DNA of 64,000 nucleotides from Geodermatophilus obscurus. Its GTDB lineage: Bacteria; Actinomycetota; Actinomycetes; Mycobacteriales; Geodermatophilaceae. The position numbers and the translations under genes were made by a program. This document shows, piece by piece, positions 1 through 8,410 of the stretch. How positions within the stretch are numbered: the stretch's first letter is position 1; each line of letters begins with the position of its first letter. The notes beneath the pieces are model-generated. The model was given only the letters and a program-made list of their open reading frames with translations, was not told the DNA's origin and did no database searches. The stretch spans positions 62,001 to 126,000 of the forward strand of contig NZ_FOWE01000004.1 in NCBI RefSeq assembly GCF_900115395.1, read 5' to 3'.

Positions 1-44
1 GACGCCTCGGTGCTCGCGGCGCGTGAGCCTTGGGGACGTGCCAT
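1..44 (-). CDS. 5' end of an unidentified gene (runs off the window)
   Basis: An ATG (complement of 42-44) is preceded by GGAGGA five bases upstream, and the frame stays open to the window edge. Only 14 residues are visible (MARPQGSRAASTEA), too few for a family call. It lies downstream of the MFS gene on the same strand and may share its operon. Confidence 0.4.
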   Translation of the reverse strand, partial: MARPQGSRAASTEA

Positions 45-140
45 CGGGGTCCTCCGGGGCTGGGGGCGGGTGTACCGGGGTGATCAGTGCCCCGGACGGT
101 CCCGTTCCATGCACCGGCGTGATCACCCGGGCGCGTCAGG

Positions 141-1673
141 TCAGCGGATCCCCGACACCGGGGACCACTCCCCGGCGCAGGCCGTCGCCCGCTCCGCGCC
201 GGCCGTCCCCCCGTCGGCCGTGTGCCCGCTGTCGCGCGGGCCCCGGCGCCCGGCCCGGACCATGCCGCCCGCGCTGACCAGCACCACCACCAGGGCCGCG
301 CCGGCACCGAGCAGGGACACGGCGGTGAAGGCCGCGGCGCGCGGGAAGCCGGTCGCCGGGTCGAGCGTCGCGGCGAGCAGGGCGACCGTGACCGTGCTGC
401 CGACCGCCTGGCCCACCGCGCGGGCGATCGAGTTCACCGCGTTGGCCACCCCGGTCTCGCTGCTGCGCACCGCCGACACGACCAGCGCGGGCAGCGCCGC
501 GTAGGCCACCGTCACCCACGCCTGCGTCAGCAGGCCGGCCACCACGACCAGGGACGGCTCGGCCCGCCCGGCCGCGAGCACGACGAAGCCGGCCACCCCG
601 GCGACCGACCCGCTGAGCAGCGTGAGCAGCGGGCCGATCCGGTCGACCACCCGCCCGGCCACCGGCGCGAGCGCGATGCCCAGCACGCCGCCGGGCAGCA
701 GGTACACGACGGCGGCCTCCAGCACCGGCGCGCCGAACCCGTAGCCCGCGGCGTCCGGCGGCGTCTGCACGTACTGCATGACGGCGAGGAAGGAGACGAA
801 CAGGCCCACCCCGGTCGCCAGCCCCGCCAGGTTCGGCACGAGCATCCGCGGGTCGGCCAGCAGTGCCGGGCGCACCAGCGGCTCGGCCCGCCGCTGCTGG
901 AACAGCACCCAGCCGGTCAGGACGGCGACCGCCCCGGCCGCGCAGCCGAGCGTGGCCGGCGAGGTCCAGCCCCACCCGTTGCCCTGCGAGACCGGCAGCA
1001 GCAGGAGCACCAGGCCGATCCCGAGCAGCACGGCGCCGGCCCAGTCGACCCGGCCGGTGACCGTCACCGCGCGGCGGGGGAGCGTGACGGCGCCCAGCGC
1101 GAGCGACACCAGCGTGACGCCGAGGCCGATCCAGAACGGGCGGTGGTAGTCGCCGCCGTCGCCGGTGAGCAGCCCGGCTGCCACCAGGCCGACGACGCCG
1201 CCGACGCCGAGGGTGCTGCTGACGATCGACATCGCGACACTGAGCCGCTCCGGCGGGAGCTCCCGGCGCAGCAGGCTGATCGAGAGGGGGAACAGCCCGT
1301 AGGAGGAGCCCTGCAGCACCCGGGCCACCAGCAGCAGCGGCAGCGAGCGGGTGACGATCGCCAGCAGGGTGCCGACGGCGACGGCCGCGAGGATCCCGAG
1401 CACGACGGGTCGTTCGCCGTGGATGTCGCCGAGCCGGCCGAGCACCGGGGTCAGGACGGCGGCGGCCAGCAGGTTGGCCGTCAGCACCCAGCCGGCCGCC
1501 GCGGGCGAGACGCCGAGCTGCTCGCCGATCGGCCCCAGGACGGGCACCACGAGGCTCTGCAGCAACGACAGCGTGGTGACGGCGAGTGACAGCGTGAGGA
1601 CCAGGAGCGCCGGACGCGTCGGGCGCGACGGTGTGGCGGTACCGGACGGCGAGGCCTCGGCACCAGCGGACAC
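141..1673 (-). CDS. MFS drug-efflux-type transporter
   Basis: About 510 residues with many hydrophobic helices, typical of the 14-helix DHA2 branch of the major facilitator superfamily (proton-driven export from the cytoplasm). The first loop carries the MFS motif GRLGD followed by a basic segment. I chose the GTG at 1673 (VSAGAEASPSG), just before helix 1; the frame is open to 1748 but that extension is unlike a transporter N-terminus. Substrate cannot be read from sequence. Confidence 0.85.
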   Translation of the reverse strand: MSAGAEASPSGTATPSRPTRPALLVLTLSLAVTTLSLLQSLVVPVLGPIGEQLGVSPAAAGWVLTANLLAAAVLTPVLGRLGDIHGERPVVLGILAAVAVGTLLAIVTRSLPLLLVARVLQGSSYGLFPLSISLLRRELPPERLSVAMSIVSSTLGVGGVVGLVAAGLLTGDGGDYHRPFWIGLGVTLVSLALGAVTLPRRAVTVTGRVDWAGAVLLGIGLVLLLLPVSQGNGWGWTSPATLGCAAGAVAVLTGWVLFQQRRAEPLVRPALLADPRMLVPNLAGLATGVGLFVSFLAVMQYVQTPPDAAGYGFGAPVLEAAVVYLLPGGVLGIALAPVAGRVVDRIGPLLTLLSGSVAGVAGFVVLAAGRAEPSLVVVAGLLTQAWVTVAYAALPALVVSAVRSSETGVANAVNSIARAVGQAVGSTVTVALLAATLDPATGFPRAAAFTAVSLLGAGAALVVVLVSAGGMVRAGRRGPRDSGHTADGGTAGAERATACAGEWSPVSGIR

Positions 1674-1874
1674 GTGCCGATGACACCATGCGGGCACCGC
1701 CTGCACCGCTCCGGGCCATCGGCCTGCCCCGGATGTGCAACCGGTCACGGGCCGTCAGGTGAACAGTACGTGGCGACGGTTGAGACGGCCCCGAGCTGGG
1801 GACACAGTCCCCGACGACGAGCCGTGGGGCACAACCCGGCGGCACGACACGAGACGAGCAAGGGGAACATCCAG

Positions 1875-2066
1875 ATGGTTCTGTGGCCGGCTGTCGCTCT
1901 CGTCGGGTTCCTGGTCCTCACCGGGCTGGTGATCCTGATGGGCACCTCGACGACGGCGCGCTACGAGCGTGAGCAGCGGGCGGCGGCCCGCGCGTCCGTG
2001 ACCCCCACCTCCGCCACCGAGCACGTGCGGGCCCCGCAGACCGCCCAGGCCGTCCGGGCCGCCTAG
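1875..2066 (+). CDS. Small single-pass membrane protein, function unknown
   Basis: 63 residues. The ATG follows AAGGGGAAC at good spacing. Residues 2-24 form one transmembrane helix (VLWPAVALVGFLVLTGLVIL), followed by a charged, Ala/Thr-rich cytoplasmic tail. Divergent from the MFS gene and closed by a strong hairpin. No family recognised. Confidence 0.6.
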   Translation: MVLWPAVALVGFLVLTGLVILMGTSTTARYEREQRAAARASVTPTSATEHVRAPQTAQAVRAA

Positions 2067-2088
2067 TCGCGGCACCGCACACGACGCA

Positions 2089-2120
2089 CGCCCCGCCGCT
2101 CCTGCCGGAGCGACGGGGCG
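2089..2120. terminator. Hairpin terminator
   Basis: Arms CGCCCC-gc-CGCTCC and GGAGCG-ac-GGGGCG with a 4-nt loop, between convergent genes ending at 2066 and 2144. It can serve both strands; no U-tract, as usual in GC-rich actinobacteria. Confidence 0.7.
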
Positions 2121-2143
2121 CGGTCGTGTCCGGGCCCCTCCCG

Positions 2144-3934
2144 CTAGAGGTGGGCCTCCGGGGTGTCGAGCACGGTGCGGTCCAGGGACTCCAGCAGGTC
2201 GAGCCAGGTGTGCACCTTCGGCAGCTCCCAGCGCTGGAACCACCGCGCCGCGGCGCGCTTGCCCTGGTGGAAGTCGCTGGTCTCGTCGCGGGTGGCCAGC
2301 GCCTGCTCCAGCCACAGCCACCCGACGACCAGGTGCCCGCCGGCGTCGAGGTAGGCGCTGGCGTTCGCCAGGGCCAGCGCCGGGTCGCCGGTGCCCCACA
2401 GCGTCGCGGTGACCGAGGTGAGCCGGGCGAGCGCGGCGTCGACGTCGGCGGCGAGGTCGGCGAACGGGGTGCCGGCCGCCCGGGCCGTCGTCGCCGAGAT
2501 CGTCTCGGCCAGCAGCGCCAGGCCCGCCCCGCCCTGCACCGTCACCTTGCGGCCGAGCAGGTCCAGGGCCTGGATGCCGTTGGTCCCCTCGTGGATCGGG
2601 TTGAGCCGGTTGTCCCGGTAGAACTGCTCGACCGGGTAGTCGCGGGTGTAGCCGTAGCCGCCGTGCACCTGGATGGCCAGGTCGTCGGCCACCGGCCCCC
2701 ACTGCGAGGGCCAGGCCTTGGCGATCGGCGTGAGGGTGTCGAGGAGCAGGTGGGCGCGGTCGCGCTCCTCCTGCGTCTCGGCGGTCCGCTCCTCGTCGAC
2801 CAGGCGCGCGCAGTAGAGGCCCAGGGCCAGCCCGCCCTGCGCGTAGCTCTTGGCGGCCAGCAGCATCCGGCGGACGTCGGGGTGATCGACCAGCCGCACC
2901 ATCGGCGAGGCGGGGTCCTTCGCCGCCGCCGGGCGGCCCTGGGTGCGGGTGCGGGCGTACTCGAGCGCGTGCAGGTAGCCGGTGTAGCCGAGCACCGTGG
3001 CGCCCATCCCGACGCCGATCCGGGCCTCGTTCATCATGTGGAACATGTAGGAGAGCCCCTTGTGCGGCTCCCCGACCAGGTACCCGACCGCGCCGGCCCG
3101 CCCGCCGGGTGTGTGCACGCCCTCGCCGAAGTTGAGCAGCGTGTTCGTCGTCCCGCGGTAGCCCATCTTGTGGTTGAGCCCGGCCAGGACGACGTCGTTG
3201 CGCTCGCCGACCGCCCCGTCCGCGGTGAGCAGGTACTTGGGGACGACGAACAGCGAGATGCCCTTCACGCCGGGCGGACCGCCGGGGATCTTCGCCAGCA
3301 CCAGGTGGACGATGTTCTCGGTCAGCTCGTGGTCGCCGGCCGAGATCCACATCTTGTTGCCGAAGAGCCGGTGGGTGCCGTCGTCCTGCGGCTCGGCGCG
3401 GGTGGTGATGTCGGCGAGGGAGGACCCGGCCTGCGGCTCCGACAGCGCCATCGTGCCGAACCAGCGGCCCTCGAGCATGGGCCGCACCCAGGTGTCCTTC
3501 TGCTCCTGCGAGCCGTGCGCGAGCAGCAGCCGGGCGTTGCCCATGGTCAGGAACGGGTAGCTCGACGTCCCGACGTTGGCCGCCTTGAACCAGGCGAAGG
3601 CCGCCTGCCCGACGGTCTGCGGCAGCTGCATGCCGCCGTACTCCTCGTCGAAGGTGCCGGCCATGATCCCGGACTCGCGGAACACCGCCAGGGCCTTCCC
3701 GACCTCGGGGATCATCTCGACCCGGCCGTCGACGAACCGCGGCTCGTTCTCGTCGGCCTTCCGGTTGTGCGGCGCGAAGTGCTCGGTGGCGATCTGCTCG
3801 GCGAGCTCCATGACCGCGTCGAAGGTCTCGCGGGAGTGCTCGGCGTAGCGCGGCCGTTTGGTCAGCGTCTCGACCTCCAGCCACTCGTGCAGGAGGAACT
3901 CCAGGTCGCGGCGGGACAGGATCAGCGAGGACAC
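2144..3934 (-). CDS. Acyl-CoA dehydrogenase (long, FadE5/DmdC-like)
   Basis: 596 residues: an N-terminal alpha domain, the flavin-binding middle domain (MALSEPQAGSSLADI), the C-terminal helical domain (QVHGGYGYTRDYPVEQFYRDNR) and an extra C-terminal region typical of the roughly 600-residue acyl-CoA dehydrogenases. These flavoenzymes introduce the C2-C3 double bond in acyl-CoA during beta-oxidation. Start GTG at 3934 (VSSLILSRRDLEF) aligns with family N-termini; the open frame upstream is not supported. Exact acyl substrate unknown. Confidence 0.9.
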   Translation of the reverse strand: MSSLILSRRDLEFLLHEWLEVETLTKRPRYAEHSRETFDAVMELAEQIATEHFAPHNRKADENEPRFVDGRVEMIPEVGKALAVFRESGIMAGTFDEEYGGMQLPQTVGQAAFAWFKAANVGTSSYPFLTMGNARLLLAHGSQEQKDTWVRPMLEGRWFGTMALSEPQAGSSLADITTRAEPQDDGTHRLFGNKMWISAGDHELTENIVHLVLAKIPGGPPGVKGISLFVVPKYLLTADGAVGERNDVVLAGLNHKMGYRGTTNTLLNFGEGVHTPGGRAGAVGYLVGEPHKGLSYMFHMMNEARIGVGMGATVLGYTGYLHALEYARTRTQGRPAAAKDPASPMVRLVDHPDVRRMLLAAKSYAQGGLALGLYCARLVDEERTAETQEERDRAHLLLDTLTPIAKAWPSQWGPVADDLAIQVHGGYGYTRDYPVEQFYRDNRLNPIHEGTNGIQALDLLGRKVTVQGGAGLALLAETISATTARAAGTPFADLAADVDAALARLTSVTATLWGTGDPALALANASAYLDAGGHLVVGWLWLEQALATRDETSDFHQGKRAAARWFQRWELPKVHTWLDLLESLDRTVLDTPEAHL

Positions 3935-4027
3935 GACGGCCTCCACGGGCGACGGTGGCGGGGAGAGCGGGCGCGAGCCCGACCGGCCCACGATAGGCCG
4001 CGGTGCCGGCCGGGTAGCAGCTCCCTC

Positions 4028-4498
4028 ATGGACCTCAACCAGCTGATCGGACGGGCCACCGGCCTGGCCGGCGGAGCGGGTGCGGCGCTGCTGAAGCAGC
4101 TGCAGCACGTCCGCGTACCCGGTGCCGGGCAGGCGTCGGCCACCGACGACCCCGAGCGCGCCGCGCAGCGCTGGCGGGCGGTGACCGTGCTGCGCGACCC
4201 GGCGGAGGTGTCGGCGTCGCTGCCCGCGCCGCTGGCCGCCCTCGGGGACCGCGTCGAGGTGCGGGTGACGCCCGCGCCGGGCGACCGCGGCGCCGAGCTC
4301 GCGGCCCGGTACCGGGGGACACCCACCGAGCAGCAGGTCGGCGACCTGCGGGCCGCGCTGCGCGAGTCGAAGGCGCTGCTCGAGGTCGGCGAGGTGCTGC
4401 GGATGGAGCCGCAGCCGCACGGGAGGCGGGCCGCCACCCCGCAGGGGGCCGCACTGGAGGGTGCCGCGGCTGCGGCCCCGCGGGAGGGAGTGCTGTGA
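4028..4498 (+). CDS. Conserved-looking protein coupled to alcohol dehydrogenase, unknown function
   Basis: 156 residues, soluble, rich in Ala/Arg, starting MDLNQLIGRATGLAGGAG. Its TGA overlaps the GTG of the next gene (GTGA at 4495-4498), so the two are probably translated together. I do not recognise a domain. Divergent from the acyl-CoA dehydrogenase with about 90 nt between starts. The coupling suggests a role beside the dehydrogenase, which is inference. Confidence 0.65.
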   Translation: MDLNQLIGRATGLAGGAGAALLKQLQHVRVPGAGQASATDDPERAAQRWRAVTVLRDPAEVSASLPAPLAALGDRVEVRVTPAPGDRGAELAARYRGTPTEQQVGDLRAALRESKALLEVGEVLRMEPQPHGRRAATPQGAALEGAAAAAPREGVL

Positions 4499-5670
4499 GG
4501 GCCGCGACCTGGACCGGCGTCAACGAGGTGTCGGTGGAGACAGTCCCCGACCCCGCGATCCTCAACGACCGCGACGTGATCCTGCGGGTCAGCCGGACGA
4601 CGACGTGCGGCTCGGACCTGCACCTGCTCGGCGGGTACATCCCGGCGATGCGCGTCGGCGACGTGCTCGGCCACGAGTTCATGGGGGAGGTCGTCGAGGT
4701 CGGCTCGGGCGTGCGCGACCGCCGCGTCGGCGACCGTGTCGTCGTCAACTCCTTCATCGCCTGCGGGAACTGCTGGTACTGCCGGCAGGAGCTGTACTCG
4801 CTCTGCGACAACGGCAACCCGAACCCGGGGATCACCGAGGGTCTGTGGGGTCAGAGCCCGGGCGGGTGCTTCGGCTACTCGCACGCGATGGGCGGCTTCG
4901 CCGGGTCGCACGCGGAGTACGTCCGGGTGCCCTTCGCCGACGTCGGCACCTTCGTCGTCCCCGAGGAGGTCTCCGACGACCGCGCGCTGTTCGCCTCCGA
5001 CGCCGTCTCCACCGGCTGGATGGGCGCCGACCTGGCCGGCACGAAGCCGGGGGACACCGTGGCCGTGTGGGGTGCCGGCGGGGTCGGGCAGATGGCCGCG
5101 CGGGCGGCGATGCTGCTGGGCGCCGAGCAGGTGTACGTGGTCGACCGGCTCCCCGAGCGGCTCGAGCAGGTGCGGCAGCACGTGGGCGCGGAGGTGATCG
5201 ACTACTCGACCACCGACGTCATGGCCGAGCTGCGCGAGCGCACCGGCGGCCGCGGGCCCGACGTCTGCATCGAGGCGGTCGGCATGGAGGCGCACAGCAC
5301 CGGGGTGCAGAACGTCTACGACCAGGTCAAGCAGCAGCTGCGGCTGCAGACCGACCGGCCGTCGGCCGTCCGCGAGGCGATCATGGCCTGCCGCAAGGGC
5401 GGCAGCGTGTTCGTGCTGGGTGTCTTCGCCGGGCCGGTGGACAAGTTCCCGCTCGGTGCGGCCATGAACAAGGGGCTCATCATCCGGGGCGCCCAGGTGC
5501 ACGGGCAGCGCTACACGCCGCGGATCCTCGAGCACATGGCCCGCGGGGAGCTGACCACCGAGCACCTGGCCACCCACGTGATGCCGCTGGAGGACGCGGC
5601 CCGCGGGTACGAGATGTTCAAGGCGAAGGAGGACGGCTGCGTGCGCGCCGTCTTCCTGCCCCACGGCTGA
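4495..5670 (+). CDS. Zinc-dependent alcohol/formaldehyde-type dehydrogenase
   Basis: 391 residues of the medium-chain dehydrogenase family. Catalytic zinc ligands C38 and H60-E61 (CGSDLH, GHE) and the structural zinc cysteines C90, C93, C96 and C104 are all present. The Rossmann motif VWGAGGVGQMA binds NAD(P). It oxidises an alcohol or aldehyde adduct in the cytoplasm. The extended loop after the structural zinc resembles glutathione-independent formaldehyde dehydrogenase-like members. Followed by a very strong hairpin. Confidence 0.9.
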   Translation: MRAATWTGVNEVSVETVPDPAILNDRDVILRVSRTTTCGSDLHLLGGYIPAMRVGDVLGHEFMGEVVEVGSGVRDRRVGDRVVVNSFIACGNCWYCRQELYSLCDNGNPNPGITEGLWGQSPGGCFGYSHAMGGFAGSHAEYVRVPFADVGTFVVPEEVSDDRALFASDAVSTGWMGADLAGTKPGDTVAVWGAGGVGQMAARAAMLLGAEQVYVVDRLPERLEQVRQHVGAEVIDYSTTDVMAELRERTGGRGPDVCIEAVGMEAHSTGVQNVYDQVKQQLRLQTDRPSAVREAIMACRKGGSVFVLGVFAGPVDKFPLGAAMNKGLIIRGAQVHGQRYTPRILEHMARGELTTEHLATHVMPLEDAARGYEMFKAKEDGCVRAVFLPHG

Positions 5671-5786
5671 CGGCGCCGAGGCGGGTCCCGACCGGGTACC
5701 CGTCGTGATCACCGGCGCGTGGCCGTCCGCCGCGGCGCGTCGGCGCGTGTCGGCGGCAACGGTCCGGCGATCAACCGGCGCAGAGA

Positions 5787-5830
5787 CGACGACGGGCCCT
5801 CCTCGCAGATGCGAGGAGGGCCCGTCGTCG
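5787..5830. terminator. Very strong bidirectional terminator
   Basis: A perfect 20-bp stem (5787-5806 with 5811-5830) around the 4-nt loop AGAT, between the convergent dehydrogenase (+) and DHA2 exporter (-). Confidence 0.85.
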
Positions 5831-5843
5831 TGGTGGCCCTCCG

Positions 5844-7622
5844 TCAGCGCCGGGTGGCGGTCTCCCCGTCACCGGGGCGCCCGACCGGGGGAGCTGTCGA
5901 CGTCGGCGCCGCCGCACCGGCCGCCTGGGTGACCTGCTCGCCGGCGTCCTCGCCCGTGGGCGCACCGGCGGTCTGCCGGGCGGCCGCCTGACGTGCCTGG
6001 ATGCCCGACTTGTCACTGAGCGCCAGCTGCGGCAGGAACAGGAAGACGAGGAAGCCGATCGCCGCCGCACACGCGGCGATGAGGAACACCAGGTCGATCG
6101 ACTCGGAGAACCCGGTCTTGAACGGCAGGGCCAGGTAGGACGGCAGCGCCTGGATGAACGAGGTGTCCGACAGGTCCCCGCCGACCGGCAGCTGCCCGCT
6201 CTGCAGGGCCCCGGCGACCCGCGGGTCGGACGCCGCCGCCGTCGCGACCGACTCCTCGATGGCCCCCGGCAGCCGGCTGAACAGCACGGAGAGGAAGGCG
6301 GCGGTGCCGATCGTGGCACCCATCTGCCGGAAGAAGGTCACCGACGAGGTCGCGACGCCCAGCTGGCTCGGCGGGACGGCGTTCTGCACGGCGAGGACGG
6401 CGGGCTGGAAGTTGAACCCCAGTCCCACACCGAGCAGCACCATGAACGGCACCAGCGCCCAGATCGACGTCTCGGCGCCGACGACGAACGACAGCGACAC
6501 CAGGGCTGTGGTCATCAGCACCGTGCCGGCCAGCGGGAACACCCGGTACCTGCCGGTCCTGGAGATCGCGATGCCCGAGCCCATCGCGCCGATCATGATG
6601 CCGAGGACCAGCGGGATCATCTGCAGGCCGGCGACGGTGGCGCTGGAGCCGTGCACGATCTGCAGGTACTGGGGGAGCAGCAGCAGGCCGCCGAACATGG
6701 CCGCACCGATCACGACGCTGCCCGTGGTGGCGACGGTGAAGCTGCGGTTGCGGAACAGCCGCAGCGGCAGGAGCGCCTCGTCCCCGTAGGCCCGCTCGGC
6801 GAGCAGGAAGAGGACGAAGCCGACGGCGCCGATGGCGTAGCAGAGCAGGGCGCGGGGCGACGTCCAGCCCCAGATGCGGCCCTGCTCGGCGATGAGCAGC
6901 AGCGGCACGACGAAGGTGACCAGGGCCAGGGCGCCGGGCCAGTCGATGCGGTGCTCACGGCGCTCGTGCGGCAGGTGCAGCACCCGGAAGACGGCGGCGA
7001 ACGCGAGCAGGCCCAGCGGCACGTTGACGTAGAAGATCCAACGCCAGCCGGTGATACCGAGCAGCGAGGCCTGGCCGGCGAAGAACCCGCCGATGACCGG
7101 ACCCAGCACGCTCGAGGCGCCGAAGACGGCCATGAAGTAGCCCTGGTACCGCGAACGCTCCCGCGGCGGGACGATGTCGCCGATGATCGCCAGGGCCAGG
7201 GACATCAGGCCACCGGCGCCGATGCCCTGGACCGCGCGGAACGCGGCCAGCTGGTACATCGAGTCGGCCATGCCGCACAGCACCGAGCCGACGACGAACG
7301 CCGTGATGGCGAACAGGTAGAAGGGCCGCCGGCCGTAGATGTCGGAGAGCTTGCCGTAGAGCGGCGTGGAGATCGTCGAGGTGATGAGGAACGCCGTCGT
7401 CGCCCAGACCTGCAGGTCGTAGCCCTGCAGGTCGTCGGCGATGGTGCGGATGGCGGTGGACACGACGGTCTGGTCCAGCGCCGCCAGGAACATCGCGACC
7501 ATCAGGCCGGCGACGATCGTGAGGATCTGCCGGTGGGTGAACGCGCCGGAGGAGTCCGGCGCGCTCGCCGCGGCGCGGGCGCCGCTGCCCCCACCGGTGG
7601 GGCGGGCCGTGCTCTGGCTCAT
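5844..7622 (-). CDS. DHA2-family MFS multidrug exporter
   Basis: 592 residues with about 14 membrane helices. The antiporter signature regions are visible: LDQTVVSTAIRTI in helix 1, GKLSDIYGRRP after helix 2, and GAGGLMSLALAIIGDIVPPRER. Proton-motive-force driven efflux across the inner membrane. Start ATG overlaps the stop of the upstream MarR gene (cat at 7620-7622, tca at 7619-7621), so both are translated from one mRNA and the regulator probably controls the exporter. Substrate unknown. Confidence 0.92.
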   Translation of the reverse strand: MSQSTARPTGGGSGARAAASAPDSSGAFTHRQILTIVAGLMVAMFLAALDQTVVSTAIRTIADDLQGYDLQVWATTAFLITSTISTPLYGKLSDIYGRRPFYLFAITAFVVGSVLCGMADSMYQLAAFRAVQGIGAGGLMSLALAIIGDIVPPRERSRYQGYFMAVFGASSVLGPVIGGFFAGQASLLGITGWRWIFYVNVPLGLLAFAAVFRVLHLPHERREHRIDWPGALALVTFVVPLLLIAEQGRIWGWTSPRALLCYAIGAVGFVLFLLAERAYGDEALLPLRLFRNRSFTVATTGSVVIGAAMFGGLLLLPQYLQIVHGSSATVAGLQMIPLVLGIMIGAMGSGIAISRTGRYRVFPLAGTVLMTTALVSLSFVVGAETSIWALVPFMVLLGVGLGFNFQPAVLAVQNAVPPSQLGVATSSVTFFRQMGATIGTAAFLSVLFSRLPGAIEESVATAAASDPRVAGALQSGQLPVGGDLSDTSFIQALPSYLALPFKTGFSESIDLVFLIAACAAAIGFLVFLFLPQLALSDKSGIQARQAAARQTAGAPTGEDAGEQVTQAAGAAAPTSTAPPVGRPGDGETATRR

Positions 7623-8143
7623 GGCTTCTCTCTCGGGACGGGGGGAACGGAGGGGAGACGGGGGTCGGACGGCAGCGCTGCCGTCAGGTCGTCGAGCAGG
7701 CGTCCGAAGAGGCCGGTGAGCGCAGCGAGGTCGGCGTCGGACCAGCCGGCGAGCATCCCGCTGAGCTGGGCGGTGCGTTCCTCGGCGAGCCGCTCGACCG
7801 CAGCGCCGCCGGCGTCGGTGACCACCAGCCGGGTCGCGCGGCCGTCGCTCTCGTCGGCCACGCGCTGCACGAGCCCCTGCTCGACGAGCCAGGCGACGTG
7901 CCGGCTGATCGTGGAGGGGTCGGCGTGCACGGCCTCGGCGAGCGCGCTCTGGCGCACCGGGCCGAGCCGGGTCAGCGGGAACAGCAGCACCAGCGCGGCG
8001 CGCTCCCGGGCGTCACCGGCCGTCGCGAGGCTCTTGAAGGCGTGCAGCACGCGCAGGAAGCGCGGGAACTGCTCGGAGAGCCTGCGGACCTCCGCCGCCC
8101 GGCCGGTGGGCAGCGTCGGGCTCCCGGTGGCGGGAGAGGACAT
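7619..8143 (-). CDS. MarR-family transcriptional regulator
   Basis: 174 residues with a winged helix: QSALAEAVHADPSTISRHVAWLVEQGLVQR is the HTH and DGRATRLVVTDAGG the wing. MarR dimers repress neighbouring exporters until a ligand binds. First gene of a two-gene operon with the DHA2 exporter, behind a promoter that overlaps an inverted repeat (8179-8209). Confidence 0.9.
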   Translation of the reverse strand: MSSPATGSPTLPTGRAAEVRRLSEQFPRFLRVLHAFKSLATAGDARERAALVLLFPLTRLGPVRQSALAEAVHADPSTISRHVAWLVEQGLVQRVADESDGRATRLVVTDAGGAAVERLAEERTAQLSGMLAGWSDADLAALTGLFGRLLDDLTAALPSDPRLPSVPPVPREKP

Positions 8144-8178
8144 GGGACGGCTCCGGGAGGATGAGGGGATGTAGATGC

Positions 8179-8209
8179 ATCGTACAAGCCGTTGCGCAAT
8201 ACACGCAAC
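8179..8209 (-). promoter_or_regulatory. Promoter and MarR-type operator of the marR-exporter operon
   Basis: On the minus strand, TTGCGT (8203-8208) and TACGAT (8179-8184) are separated by 18 nt. An inverted repeat GTTGCG-n7-CGCAAC (8191-8209) covers the -35 and spacer, where MarR would block RNA polymerase. Binding is inferred. The rest of 8144-8410 holds no gene I can support. Confidence 0.6.
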
Positions 8210-8410
8210 CAGTTGCAGCCTGCACCTTTATGACGCGGGCGACCAGCGGCACCCGCCGGTGCCGGTACCCCGGCCGCCGTCCTCCGGAACAGTCGCGCCG
8301 CCGCGGGCGTTGTGCCCTCCGGCCCGGGCGCCCGACGGCGCAGGCCCCCGGTGCGATCCTGACGCGGGAGCACCGCGCCCCCGTCCCCTGGAAGGAAGCC
8401 GAGCACCGCC

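Noticed and set aside
136-1845. Long open frames overlapping the MFS gene and others in alternative frames
   Set aside because: Arg/Pro/Gly/Ala-only composition typical of GC-rich shadow frames; the sister frame has clear membrane helices.
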